Part shown: one piece after another, positions 9,493-17,931 of the stretch
Position numbering within the stretch: the first letter of the stretch is position 1
Layout: the number at the start of each line of letters is the position of its first letter
Source of the DNA: JBBQBQ01 sp038317685
GTDB taxonomy: Bacteria; Desulfobacterota; Desulfuromonadia; Desulfuromonadales; DDH964
Direction of reading: 5' to 3'
Assembly: GCA_038317685.1 (NCBI GenBank)
Contig: JBBQBQ010000027.1
Location: forward strand, 1 to 21,839
DNA: 21,839 nucleotides
Translations under genes and position numbers: made by a program
Notes under the pieces: model-generated
Seen by the model: only the letters and a program-made list of their open reading frames with translations
Told to the model about the DNA's origin: nothing
Database searches by the model: none

Positions 9493-10863
9493 TCAACTCA
9501 GAGGTTTTTCGCCGGTTCCCTGCGCCACGTTGCGGAGTTTTTTCCCCTCGTACATGGCCCGATCCGCCAGGTTGATGATGGTCTTGCGATCATTGGCGTG
9601 GTCCGGAAAACAAGCAAAGCCGATGGTCGCGGTGATGCGGGCGTCAATCCCTTCCTGGTTCAGGAAGACGTGTTGTTCGATGGTGTGGCGCATGCGTTCG
9701 GCCACGATCGCGGCGCCCCGGGCGTCGGTTTCGACGAGAAGGGCGGTAAATTCATCGCCGCCATAGCGGAACAGACTGTCGACGTCGCGGACGCTCTTGC
9801 GCAGCAGCTGCGCTACTTCCTTGAGAGTTTTGCTGCCGGCGAGATGCCCGTGTTGGTCATTGATCTTCTTGAAGAAATCCAGATCGAGGAAGATCAGGGA
9901 AAACTCCAAACCATAGCGACCGGCCCGGCGAATTTCCTGATCGAGGGCCATATGCAGATAACGGTGATTATAGAGCCCGGTGAGATCATCCGTGTACATC
10001 AGCTCTCGGGCGCCCTGGAAACGGAAGGCGTTGCCGAAGCCGAGAGCCGTCTGCTCGGAGAGGAACTGCAGGCTCTCATAGGGGATGGGGCCGAAGTCCC
10101 GGTCTTGAGGGTTGCAGAAGACCAGGGCGCCCTTGACGCTGTTCTGACAGCGCAGCGGGAAGAGGATGAGGGTCTGCAGGGCAGGGGGGAACTGCTCGTT
10201 GGCGACCAGCTGGTCGCCACGCAAGGTAGCGATCCCGGTGAGTTTTTTCAAGGGATTGAGGAGCGCCGTCGCCAACGCCAGCCCCTCCTCCTCGTTGCAT
10301 CCGAAATTGCCGAGCTGCCGGGTGACGGAATGCTTTCCGGTCAGGAAGCCGAAGCCCCGGCCGCTGCCGAGTTCGTGCAGCATGGTTTCGACCGCTTGCG
10401 GAATGAGACGGCCGATCTCCAGGATCGAGGCGAGGTTCTGACCTTTCTGGAAGAGCCTGATCTGGCTTTTCAGGAGGCTGTTTTCGTCGAGGAGCCGGCG
10501 TTGTTCGAGACAGGTGCGGACCAGGTGGCGGAGTTCTTCGGGATTGAAAGGCTTGACGAGGTAGTCGCGGGCGCCGTTTTTGAGGGCCTGAATGGCCGTT
10601 TCCATGGTGGCATGGCCGGTGGCGAGGATCACCTCCGGAGGGTTTTCCAGACTGCGGATCCGGCGCAACAACTCCAGGCCGTCAATGCCGGGCATGACCA
10701 GATCGGTGACCACGACGTCGACGCCGCCGTGTCCAATCCGCACCATGGCCTCATCCCCGGATTCGACCGTTTCGACCCGATAGCCGTTCCCATCAAGGAT
10801 GTCGACAAACAGGCGCCGAAAGAAGAGTTCATCGTCAACTGCCAGAATGGTCGCTTCGCGCAT
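9493..10863 (-). CDS. Response regulator: receiver, GAF-like and GGDEF diguanylate cyclase
   Basis: 456 residues from the ATG at 10863, which has GGGAG upstream and directly precedes the receiver fold; a TTG at 10902 would add 13 residues and is not favoured. The receiver (1-120) has acidic D10/D11, phospho-acceptor D54 (VTDLVMPG) and the K in LVKPF. A GAF-like region spans about 150-295. The GGDEF domain (about 300-450) has an intact YGGDEF (368-372) and the inhibitory I-site RDVD (359-362) spaced five residues before it. It should make cyclic di-GMP from GTP when phosphorylated and be product-inhibited. No kinase is adjacent. The gene starts 54 bases after the comEC stop, so the two are probably co-transcribed. 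Confidence 0.92.
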   Translation of the reverse strand: MREATILAVDDELFFRRLFVDILDGNGYRVETVESGDEAMVRIGHGGVDVVVTDLVMPGIDGLELLRRIRSLENPPEVILATGHATMETAIQALKNGARDYLVKPFNPEELRHLVRTCLEQRRLLDENSLLKSQIRLFQKGQNLASILEIGRLIPQAVETMLHELGSGRGFGFLTGKHSVTRQLGNFGCNEEEGLALATALLNPLKKLTGIATLRGDQLVANEQFPPALQTLILFPLRCQNSVKGALVFCNPQDRDFGPIPYESLQFLSEQTALGFGNAFRFQGARELMYTDDLTGLYNHRYLHMALDQEIRRAGRYGLEFSLIFLDLDFFKKINDQHGHLAGSKTLKEVAQLLRKSVRDVDSLFRYGGDEFTALLVETDARGAAIVAERMRHTIEQHVFLNQEGIDARITATIGFACFPDHANDRKTIINLADRAMYEGKKLRNVAQGTGEKPLS

Positions 10864-10917
10864 CCACAGGTGCTCCCCGAAATGAAGGCCCAAACCTAGC
10901 AAAATCCTTAGGTTCTG

Positions 10918-13278
10918 TCAACGGAAAAGGCCCTGTTCCCAGTGCTCGGCCCGCCAGCCGTGGCCGTCACTCGAAAACCGCAGGGTCCCATCCGTATCAG
11001 TGCGCCACAGGGGCAATCCCAGGCGGGCGACGACGGCGACCGTACGCCGGTCGGGGAGTCGGTAGGGGTTGTCGCGGCCGGCGGAAAGGAAAACCTGCGC
11101 CGGCTGAAACCGATCGAAAAGCAAACCGGGTGCCGAGTGCCAACTGCCGTGGTGAGGGAGCTTGAGGAGCGTCACCGGCCCGGGTGGCTGCGCCGCCAGG
11201 AGCGTTGCCAGGCCGCCGGACTGAAGATCTCCGGTCAGCAGCGCCCCGTCGCTCCCGTGGGCGAGGTGGAGGACCAGGGAGCGATCATTGGCGTCGGCGA
11301 ATGAGGCCGGCGGGGCGAAGAGCTGTAGGCTTTCCGACAGCTCCGGAATCGGCGCCTGCCAGCCGCCGGAGAAATGCCGGACGGGGATCCGGCGGGCGGC
11401 GGCCGCCGCGGCCAGTTCTGCTGCCGCCGGTGGGGCGTCCGGCCCGAGCCAGAGTTCCCCGACCGGAAAGGATTCCAGCACTCGGCGCAGTCCCTGAGCG
11501 TGATCGGGATGGTCATGGGTCAGGATGACGGCGGCCAATTGCCGAACTCCAAGGGAGCCGAGGGCCGGAGCCACCAGGCGCTCCCCGACATCGAACCAGG
11601 GGTTGCGGCTGCCGCCCCCATCAACCAGCAGGTGGCGGCCATCAGGGAGAGAGACGAGGATCGCCTCCCCTTGACCGACGCTGAGAGCGGTGATGGTCAA
11701 TCCCTGCCGCGGCTGAGCAGGGAGGAGGCAGAGGATCAGGCCGAGGCCGGCCAGAAACGCCGGCAGGAAGCTCCGGGGTCGGGGCTGGGCTCCGGACAGG
11801 AGCGCCAGGACCAGCAGGGCGAGTCCGATCAGGACGGTTGGCGCTGGATACCAGAAAAACCCTTGGAGGCCGGGAACGGCGAGGAGGCGGTCGACCCCCT
11901 GCAGGGTCAAATCCAGAAGGTGGCCACAGCCTTTGAGGCAGAGCTCGGCCGGGATCGGGGCCAGAGGCGCCAGGGCCAGTCCGGCGAGGCCGAGGGGGAG
12001 GGCCAGCCCGCCGATCAGGGGGACCGCGAAGACGTTGGCGAGGAGTCCGGCCGGGGCCAGCAGGTGGAAGTGCCAGAGGACCAGCGGGGTGGTGGCGACG
12101 GTTGCGGCGACGGTGGTCAGGGCTCCATTCGCCAACCAGCGCCAGGGACGGGACCATCCGGCCAGGCGTGGCTGACAGCGGGGGAGGAGGGCCAGAATCC
12201 CCCCAACCCCGGCAACCGAGAGCTGCAGGGACGGTTCGAAGAGCGCCAGCGGATCGACCAGCAGGATCAGCCAGACCGCCGCCAGCAGCAGCCTTGCCGG
12301 CGGGGTGCGCCGCGCCAGGGCCAGATAGAGCGCCATCCCCGCCGCCACCAGGAAGGCGCGGTAGGTGGCCAGGGCGCCTCCGGTCAGCAGGAGATAACCA
12401 TAAAGGGCTGGCAGGAGGGCCAGCGGGAGGACGCGGCGGGGCGGCGACCAGAGCAGGAGGCGGGAACTGCGGCGATAGAGGGCCCCTGCGAGGAGATAGA
12501 GGACCCCTGCCACCATGGTGAAATGCATGCCGGAGATGGCGAAAAGATGGGAGATGCCGCCCCGTGACAGCAGGCTGCGCTGGTCGGGGGGGATTCCGCC
12601 CCCATCGCCGATCAACAGCGCCCTCACCAGCGGCGCGTCGCCCGCTGCCACCACCCGGTCGATGGTGCGTCCCGCCGCTCCCCGCACCCGGCCGATCCAG
12701 AGATCAGCGCTTGGTTCGATGGCCGCGAAGACCGCCAGAGAGGCGGGGCCCGGCAGATAGCCGGTGGCGAAGATCCCTTGCCGGGCCAGGTGCCGTGATT
12801 GATCGAATTCGCCGGGGATGCCGAAATTCTGGGGACGGCGCAGATGGGTGCGGAGGGCGACCCGGGTGCCGGCATCCAAGGTGCCGGCCGGGGCATCGAG
12901 GTAGAGACGCAGCCGCCCCCGCACCGGCCAGGAGCGACCGTGGTCGCCGAGACGGTCGGCGGCGATGTCGAGGCTGCTGCGATCACCGGACCGGGAGGCG
13001 CCGGCGATGATGGTGCCGGTCACGCTCAGGCCGTCACGACCGGTCCAGGCGGCAATGTGATCCGGCCCGGCAGGGGGAGCAAGCTGGAGGTCGTAACGGA
13101 CCAGGCCGAAGCTGAAGAGGAAGACCAGGAGGAGCCAGCGGGCCGTGGGCTGGCGGCGCAGGAGCAACCAGAGGCCGCCGGCGACAGCCGGCAGGGCGGG
13201 GGTCCAGGGGGCGGTGAAGAGGAATGGGGCGCACCCCAGGCCCGCGGCATAAGCGAGGAGCAGGACCGGGAGCGGCAC
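10918..13278 (-). CDS. comEC: ComEC/Rec2 DNA-uptake channel protein
   Basis: 786 residues, typical of full-length ComEC, the inner-membrane channel that carries single-stranded DNA into the cytoplasm. Several N-terminal membrane segments and a DUF4131-like extracytoplasmic OB region come first. The Competence core follows, with signature HLFAISGMHF (about 251-260) and many Leu/Ala-rich helices up to about residue 500. The C-terminal metallo-beta-lactamase-like domain has the metal motif HDHPDH (588-593). The start must be at or after the GTG at 13278, because a TAA lies in frame three codons upstream. The GTG lacks a good ribosome-binding site. It follows a 33-codon ORF that has an excellent one, so it may be translationally coupled. 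Other competence genes are not in the window. Confidence 0.93.
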   Translation of the reverse strand: MPLPVLLLAYAAGLGCAPFLFTAPWTPALPAVAGGLWLLLRRQPTARWLLLVFLFSFGLVRYDLQLAPPAGPDHIAAWTGRDGLSVTGTIIAGASRSGDRSSLDIAADRLGDHGRSWPVRGRLRLYLDAPAGTLDAGTRVALRTHLRRPQNFGIPGEFDQSRHLARQGIFATGYLPGPASLAVFAAIEPSADLWIGRVRGAAGRTIDRVVAAGDAPLVRALLIGDGGGIPPDQRSLLSRGGISHLFAISGMHFTMVAGVLYLLAGALYRRSSRLLLWSPPRRVLPLALLPALYGYLLLTGGALATYRAFLVAAGMALYLALARRTPPARLLLAAVWLILLVDPLALFEPSLQLSVAGVGGILALLPRCQPRLAGWSRPWRWLANGALTTVAATVATTPLVLWHFHLLAPAGLLANVFAVPLIGGLALPLGLAGLALAPLAPIPAELCLKGCGHLLDLTLQGVDRLLAVPGLQGFFWYPAPTVLIGLALLVLALLSGAQPRPRSFLPAFLAGLGLILCLLPAQPRQGLTITALSVGQGEAILVSLPDGRHLLVDGGGSRNPWFDVGERLVAPALGSLGVRQLAAVILTHDHPDHAQGLRRVLESFPVGELWLGPDAPPAAAELAAAAAARRIPVRHFSGGWQAPIPELSESLQLFAPPASFADANDRSLVLHLAHGSDGALLTGDLQSGGLATLLAAQPPGPVTLLKLPHHGSWHSAPGLLFDRFQPAQVFLSAGRDNPYRLPDRRTVAVVARLGLPLWRTDTDGTLRFSSDGHGWRAEHWEQGLFR

Positions 13279-13284
13279 CGGCGG

Positions 13285-13386
13285 TTACCGGCCGCAGTAG
13301 GCCGTCGCCGGCCCGGGCGCCCCGGGGGAGGGGGGCAGAACAGGGATCGATCTTTGGGAAAAGGCGCTGGCAACATCCCTGGACAT
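13285..13386 (-). CDS. Small leader ORF upstream of comEC, 33 codons
   Basis: ATG at 13386 to TAA at 13285; the protein begins MSRDVASAFSQRSIPVLPP and is rich in Pro, Gly and Ala. GGAGG lies exactly 7 bases before the ATG, a far better initiation signal than that of comEC. The TAA is 6 bases before the comEC GTG in the same frame. I recognise no family. Possible roles are a leader peptide that couples translation to comEC, or an annotation artefact. The Pro/Gly-rich second half could simply reflect the GC-rich DNA. Confidence 0.4.
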   Translation of the reverse strand: MSRDVASAFSQRSIPVLPPSPGAPGPATAYCGR

Positions 13387-13397
13387 GAGTCGGCCTC

Positions 13398-13423
13398 CGT
13401 TTCGGGAAGGGATCGCCGAAACG
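13398..13423. promoter_or_regulatory. 26-bp dyad in the comEC/signalling-operon divergent region
   Basis: CGTTTCGG (13398-13405), 10 bases, CCGAAACG (13416-13423): perfect 8-base arms. The form and the position, about 75 bases upstream of a GG-N10-GC element, fit a binding site of a sigma54 activator. It also touches the ribosome-binding site of the small comEC leader ORF, so it could influence both directions. Confidence 0.4.
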
Positions 13424-13483
13424 CTAGCATAGTCAAGAAGCAATGCAAAGGCCTTCCGGCGACTCCGCGCCGGATTTACCCCC

Positions 13484-13500
13484 TTGGCAATTGTCCCGCG
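13484..13500 (+). promoter_or_regulatory. Candidate sigma54 (-24/-12) promoter
   Basis: TTGGCAATTGTCCCGCG has the invariant GG (13486-13487) and GC (13498-13499) with 10 bases between, and TTGGCA matches the -24 box well. The -12 box CCGC is a weak match to TTGC. It would give a leader of about 115 bases to the GTG at 13625. GG-N10-GC occurs often by chance in GC-rich DNA, so context is the main support. Confidence 0.3.
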
Positions 13501-13624
13501 TCGGGGTAGATTTATTCATCTCCAAATTGCCGGGGAATCTTCGCCGAAGGCGGGTTTGCGGCTCGCGGATCGTCCCCGGCGACCCGTACCCCGGGCGGCA
13601 CCACACAAGGAAAGGGCAGGATCC

Positions 13625-14828
13625 GTGGCACTCGAATCCTTTATCCGATTGGCGGCGGCGGTCCTGGCGCCGGCCGCGATCCTGACCGGCGCCGGCGCCG
13701 GCGCCGCCGGGCCGGCACCAGTCTACCTGGGAATCGACGCCGAATTCGGCTACCAGGACAGCACCTCCGCCGAAGCGATCAGCCGCGGCGTCCAAATCGC
13801 CATCGAGGAGATCAACCGCAACGGGGGAGTCCTCGGTGGGCGTCCCCTGGCGCTGATCGAACGCCCGAACAATTCGACCCCGTCCCGGACTCTGGTCAAC
13901 CTCGCGGAGTTCGCGGCGACCCCGGACCTGGTTGCGGTCTTCTGCGGCCGGTTCAGCCCGCCGGCCGTCGCCGCCCTGCCGCTGGTCCACCAGCAGCGGC
14001 TGATCCTCCTTGACCCCTGGGCCGCGGCCGACGATGTGGTCGAGAACGGCTACGACCCCAATTTCGTCTTCCGCCTTTCGCTGCGGGACAGCGACGCCAT
14101 GGCGGTCATGATCGACCATGCCCGAAAGCGGGGAGCGCGCCGCCTCGGCTTCCTCCTCCTCAATACCAGCTGGGGGCGGAGCAGTTTCAACGCCGCCGAG
14201 GATTACCTGCAGACCCTCCCCGCCCCCCCCGCAAATCGTCGGCCATGCCTGGTTCAACTGGCAGGACCAGTCCCTTGTCGAGCGCTACCGGAAGCTTCGC
14301 CAGGCCGGCGCCGAGGCGATCATCATGGTCACCAACGGCGAAACCGGAGCGGTTCTGGCCAACGAGGTGGCCGCACTCCCGCCCGCGGAACGCCTCCCCC
14401 TCCTCTACCATTGGGGAGTCACCGGCGGGACCTTCCCGGAGATGGTCGGGGCCAACCTGGGAAAAATCGATCTCGCCGTAGTCCAGACCTATTCCTTCGT
14501 CGGCACCAAGAAGCCCCGGGCCCTGCAGGTCCTCGCGGCGGCCCGGCGGCTCTTCGGGATCGACAACCCCCGACTTCTCCCCTCGCCGGTCGGGCTGGCG
14601 CATGCCTATGATCTGGCCCGGATCCTGGCGCTGGCCATCGATCGCGCCGGCACCACCGACCGGACCAGGGTGCGGGATGCCCTGGAACAGGTGCGAAACT
14701 ATGCCGGACTGGTCCGGGACTTTCCCCGTCCCTTCGCTCCCGGTCGGCACGATGCCCTGAACCGGAGCGACGTTTTCATGGCGCGCTATGCGACGGAGGA
14801 CCACGCGATTGTCCCCATCCGCCCCTGA
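13625..14828 (+). pseudogene. Periplasmic ligand-binding protein (ABC type 1 fold), frame broken at a C8 run
   Basis: From GTG 13625 (AAGG/AGG-rich leader) the protein has a signal peptide of about 28 residues and then a leucine/amide-binding-type fold: VYLGIDAEFGYQ, SRGVQIAIEEINRNGGVLGG, FCGRFSPPAVAALPLVHQQR. The frame is open to a stop at 14611, but the family-like sequence continues in the +1 frame from about 14229 (PQIVGHAWFNW, later LLYHWGVTGGTFPEMVG) to the TGA at 14828. Removing one C from the eight at 14223-14230 joins both halves into a 400-residue protein of normal length. The break may be a real mutation, a sequencing error in the homopolymer, or a slippery site. The last bases overlap the start of the histidine kinase gene, so it is probably a sensing partner rather than part of a transporter; no permease or ATPase genes are adjacent. 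Confidence 0.8.
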
Positions 14829-17800
14829 CCGCCCTGCTGCGCCGGCCGGCCCGGGATGGCGCCGGAACCTGCGCCATCCGTGGGCCGCGCTGAAATACTG
14901 GAAGGACTCCAGCCTGGCGAACCGCCTGACCCTGGCGGTCCTCCTCGGCGCCGCCGGGATGCTGGCGGTGGTCGGTGGCAGCAGCTACCTGGCGATGAGC
15001 CAGCTCCTGCAAAAGAACATCGAAACCGACCTGGCCGGCCAACTGGCGACCCTCGGGGAGAAGGTCGAGGACCAACTGAACCACATCGACCGGGTCATGG
15101 CGGGGGCGGCGAAAAGTTCCTTCGTCGCCAACGCCCTGACCGATACCTCCGACCGGGATATCTATCTCGCCCCCTTCCTGCGCGACCAGAAGGCCCATGC
15201 CCCCCGCCTCTCCTCCCTGGCCCTGGTCGATTTTCGGGGGGAATTGATCGCCCGGGACCGGGAAGGGGGGGGCGCCGGCGCCTGGCAAGCTTCGCCCACG
15301 GTTCTGGCCGCCTTGACCGGCGGCCGGCCCCTGGCCAGCCTGCGGGAGGTGGAAGGCGGGACCGTCCTGGAGGTCGTCCGGCCGGTCTTCTTCGCCCCGA
15401 CCCGTTCGGTGGAGGGGGCCGTGGTCGGGATTTTACCCCTCGTTCCCCTCTTCCAGTCGGTGACGGGGGACCTCCCCCCCCGATTCTTCCACCAGCTCCG
15501 CGGGGTCGGGGGGATGGTCGTCCCCAGTGACTGGGCGCGCCCTCCCCAGGACCTTTTCGCCTTGAACCGGCCACTGGAGCTGCCGTCACCCCTCAACGAT
15601 CTGGGGTTGACGATGGTCCTCGGCGAGGACCGCAAGGAGATCTTCGCGCCGCTGACCCGGGTGGTCGATATCTACCTCGTCTCCGCCGCCCTGCTGCTGG
15701 GTCTGGGTTATCTTATGGCCAGCATCCTGGGAAAACGGCTGGCCGCCCCGATCATCGCCCTGAGCCGCGAGGCGGCGGCCATCAGCGAAGGGGGGGGAGA
15801 GCAGGGACGGCTTGAAACCTCCGGCCGCGACGAGATCGCCACCATGACCCGGGCCATCGCGACGATGGTCGAAAAACTGTCCCAGGCCCGGACGACTCTC
15901 CAAGGGAAGGTCCGGGAGCGGACCGAAGAGTTGCGCGCCTCCAAAGTGCTCCTCGACAACATCGTCGAGAATATCCCTCATGCCGTCGCCGTCCGGGACC
16001 TTCACCACGGCGGCGAGGTGGTCCTGTGGAACCGCGCGGCTGAAGGCCTCTTCGGCATCGACCGCGCGCTGGCCACCGCGAGTGCGGCACCCCTGCTGGA
16101 GAGCTGGTTCGTCGATGGCCACGGCTTGGGGGAGATCCCCGCCCCGGGGGAAACCTGGGATGCGACCCGGACTTTCAGCCCCTCCGGGGAGGGGCTGCTC
16201 CTCCACTTGCAGACCCGGGTCCTGACCCTTGCCGACCGCACCGGCCGTCCCGGCCATCTGCTGGTGATCGCCGACGACATCACCTCCCGTCGCCAGGCGG
16301 AGGAGACCACCCAGCTGGAACGGATCCGGTTCGAGGTTCTCTACCAACTCTCCCAGATGGTCCAGGATACGGAGGCCGCGATCAAGGATTTTGCCCTCCA
16401 GGAGTCGGTGAGGATCACCGGCAGCCGGATCGGCTACCTCTTCTTCCTCGACGAATCGGAGCAGACCCTCAAGCTCCATGCCTGGACGGGCGAGGTGATG
16501 TCGAACTGCCGGGTAGAGAAGGCGCCGACCGAATTTCTGGTGGCCGATACCGGCCTCTGGGGGGAGGCGGTCCGCCAGCGCCGGCCGATCATCACCAACG
16601 ATTACGCGGCGGACAATCCCTGGAAAAAGGGGTTGCCCGAGGGACACCTTGCCCTGACCCGGCACCTGAACGTCCCGCTGATCGACGCGGGCAAAATCGT
16701 CGTCCTCGTCGGGGTCGGCAACAAGGACCGGGATTACGACGAAGCGGACGTCCGCCACCTGACCCTGCTGATCAACGGCATGTGGCGGGCCCTGCAGCGC
16801 AAATGGGCGGAGCAGTCGCTGCGCAGCAGTGAAACCAATTTCCGGGTCCTCTCTCAGCAGTTTCTGGCGCTCCTCGCAGGAATCCCCGACCGGATCATCC
16901 TCCTCGATCCGAATCTTCAGGTGGTCTGGTCAAATCGGGAGGGCGGGGGCTACGCCATGGGGAGCCGCCGTCATCCCCGCCAGGAACAGAAACTCTGCTA
17001 CCAGCTCTGGGACGACTCCGCGGAAATCTGTGCCGGTTGCCCCTCGGCCCGCTGCTTCGCCTCGGGGCAGCCCGAACAGGGACAGATGGAGAGTCCCGGC
17101 GGCCGTACCTTCGACCTGCGGGCCATTCCGATCCGCAACGAGCAGGGGGTGGTGGTCAACGTCATCGAGCTGGCGCAGGACATCAGCGACCGCATCCGCG
17201 CCCAGGAGCAGAGCATCCGCACCGCCCACCTTGCCTCCCTGGGGGAACTCGCCGCCGGGGTCGCCCATGAAATCAACAACCCGATCAACGGCATCATCAA
17301 CTACGCCCAGATTCTCGCCGACCGCCTGCAGGCCAGCCCGGAGACGGCGGACCTGGCCGGCCGCATCATCTGCGAAGGGGAGCGGATCTCGGATATCGTC
17401 CGCCATCTCCTCTCTCTCGCCCATTCCGGCGGCGGCGGGAAAAAACCCGTCGACCTGGCCGAGGAGCTGCAGGAAGTCCTGGGCCTGACCGCAACCCAGC
17501 TGCGCGACGACCACATCGAATGCCGGCTGGAAATCGACCCCGGCCTCCCCCGGGTCTTCGCCAATTCCGGCCAGCTGCGCCAAGTCTTTCTCAACATCAT
17601 CAACAATGCCCGCTATGCTCTCAACGAACGCTTTGCCGGCACCCACCCCGACAAGATTCTGGAGGTGCGGGTCAGCCTGGTTTCCGGGACCCCGGAGCGG
17701 GTGCGGCTGGCTTTCATCGATCACGGCATCGGCATCCCGGCAGGAATCCTCGACCGGGTCATGAACCCCTTCTTCACCACCAAACCCGTCGGCAAGGGGA

Positions 17801-17928
17801 CCGGTCTGGGGCTGAGCATCAGCCACGGCATCATCGCCGATCACCAGGGGAATCTGAAGCTGGAGAGCGTCGAAGGACATGGGACCCGGGTCCGGATCGA
17901 TCTGCCGATCCCAACGACCGAGGAATAA
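14788..17928 (+). CDS. Multi-sensor histidine kinase (HAMP-PAS-GAF-PAS-HisKA-HATPase)
   Basis: 1046 residues from ATG 14788. A TTG at 14809, 9 bases after GGAGG, may be the real start. Membrane segments at about 47-69 and 292-315 enclose a periplasmic sensor domain of about 220 residues. Then follow HAMP (about 316-370), PAS (about 385-500), GAF (about 512-680), and a second PAS (about 683-810) with cysteines C737, C748, C751 and C756 (CAGCPSARC). HisKA has phospho-acceptor H827 in VAHEINNP, and the ATPase domain has the N box NIINNARYALN and G boxes DHGIGIP and GKGTGLGLS. It should phosphorylate the response regulator encoded 3 bases downstream. It overlaps the upstream binding-protein gene, which suggests a shared signal. 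The ligand is unknown; the Cys cluster hints at redox, metal or heme sensing. Confidence 0.92.
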   Translation: MRRRTTRLSPSAPDRPAAPAGPGWRRNLRHPWAALKYWKDSSLANRLTLAVLLGAAGMLAVVGGSSYLAMSQLLQKNIETDLAGQLATLGEKVEDQLNHIDRVMAGAAKSSFVANALTDTSDRDIYLAPFLRDQKAHAPRLSSLALVDFRGELIARDREGGGAGAWQASPTVLAALTGGRPLASLREVEGGTVLEVVRPVFFAPTRSVEGAVVGILPLVPLFQSVTGDLPPRFFHQLRGVGGMVVPSDWARPPQDLFALNRPLELPSPLNDLGLTMVLGEDRKEIFAPLTRVVDIYLVSAALLLGLGYLMASILGKRLAAPIIALSREAAAISEGGGEQGRLETSGRDEIATMTRAIATMVEKLSQARTTLQGKVRERTEELRASKVLLDNIVENIPHAVAVRDLHHGGEVVLWNRAAEGLFGIDRALATASAAPLLESWFVDGHGLGEIPAPGETWDATRTFSPSGEGLLLHLQTRVLTLADRTGRPGHLLVIADDITSRRQAEETTQLERIRFEVLYQLSQMVQDTEAAIKDFALQESVRITGSRIGYLFFLDESEQTLKLHAWTGEVMSNCRVEKAPTEFLVADTGLWGEAVRQRRPIITNDYAADNPWKKGLPEGHLALTRHLNVPLIDAGKIVVLVGVGNKDRDYDEADVRHLTLLINGMWRALQRKWAEQSLRSSETNFRVLSQQFLALLAGIPDRIILLDPNLQVVWSNREGGGYAMGSRRHPRQEQKLCYQLWDDSAEICAGCPSARCFASGQPEQGQMESPGGRTFDLRAIPIRNEQGVVVNVIELAQDISDRIRAQEQSIRTAHLASLGELAAGVAHEINNPINGIINYAQILADRLQASPETADLAGRIICEGERISDIVRHLLSLAHSGGGGKKPVDLAEELQEVLGLTATQLRDDHIECRLEIDPGLPRVFANSGQLRQVFLNIINNARYALNERFAGTHPDKILEVRVSLVSGTPERVRLAFIDHGIGIPAGILDRVMNPFFTTKPVGKGTGLGLSISHGIIADHQGNLKLESVEGHGTRVRIDLPIPTTEE

Positions 17929-17931
17929 TCT

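Noticed and set aside
13484..13624. N-terminal extension of the binding protein from a TTG at 13484
   Set aside because: The extra 47 residues are Arg/Pro-rich, would mask the signal peptide and have no ribosome-binding site; the TTG lies inside the candidate -24 box.
13690..13715. GCCGGC-rich simple repeat in the binding-protein signal peptide
   Set aside because: It encodes the Gly/Ala end of the signal peptide in a GC-rich genome; no separate function is suggested.
14118..14828. Separate 236-residue protein starting at ATG 14118
   Set aside because: Its first about 37 codons are out of frame with the family; the rest is the continuation of the frameshifted binding protein.
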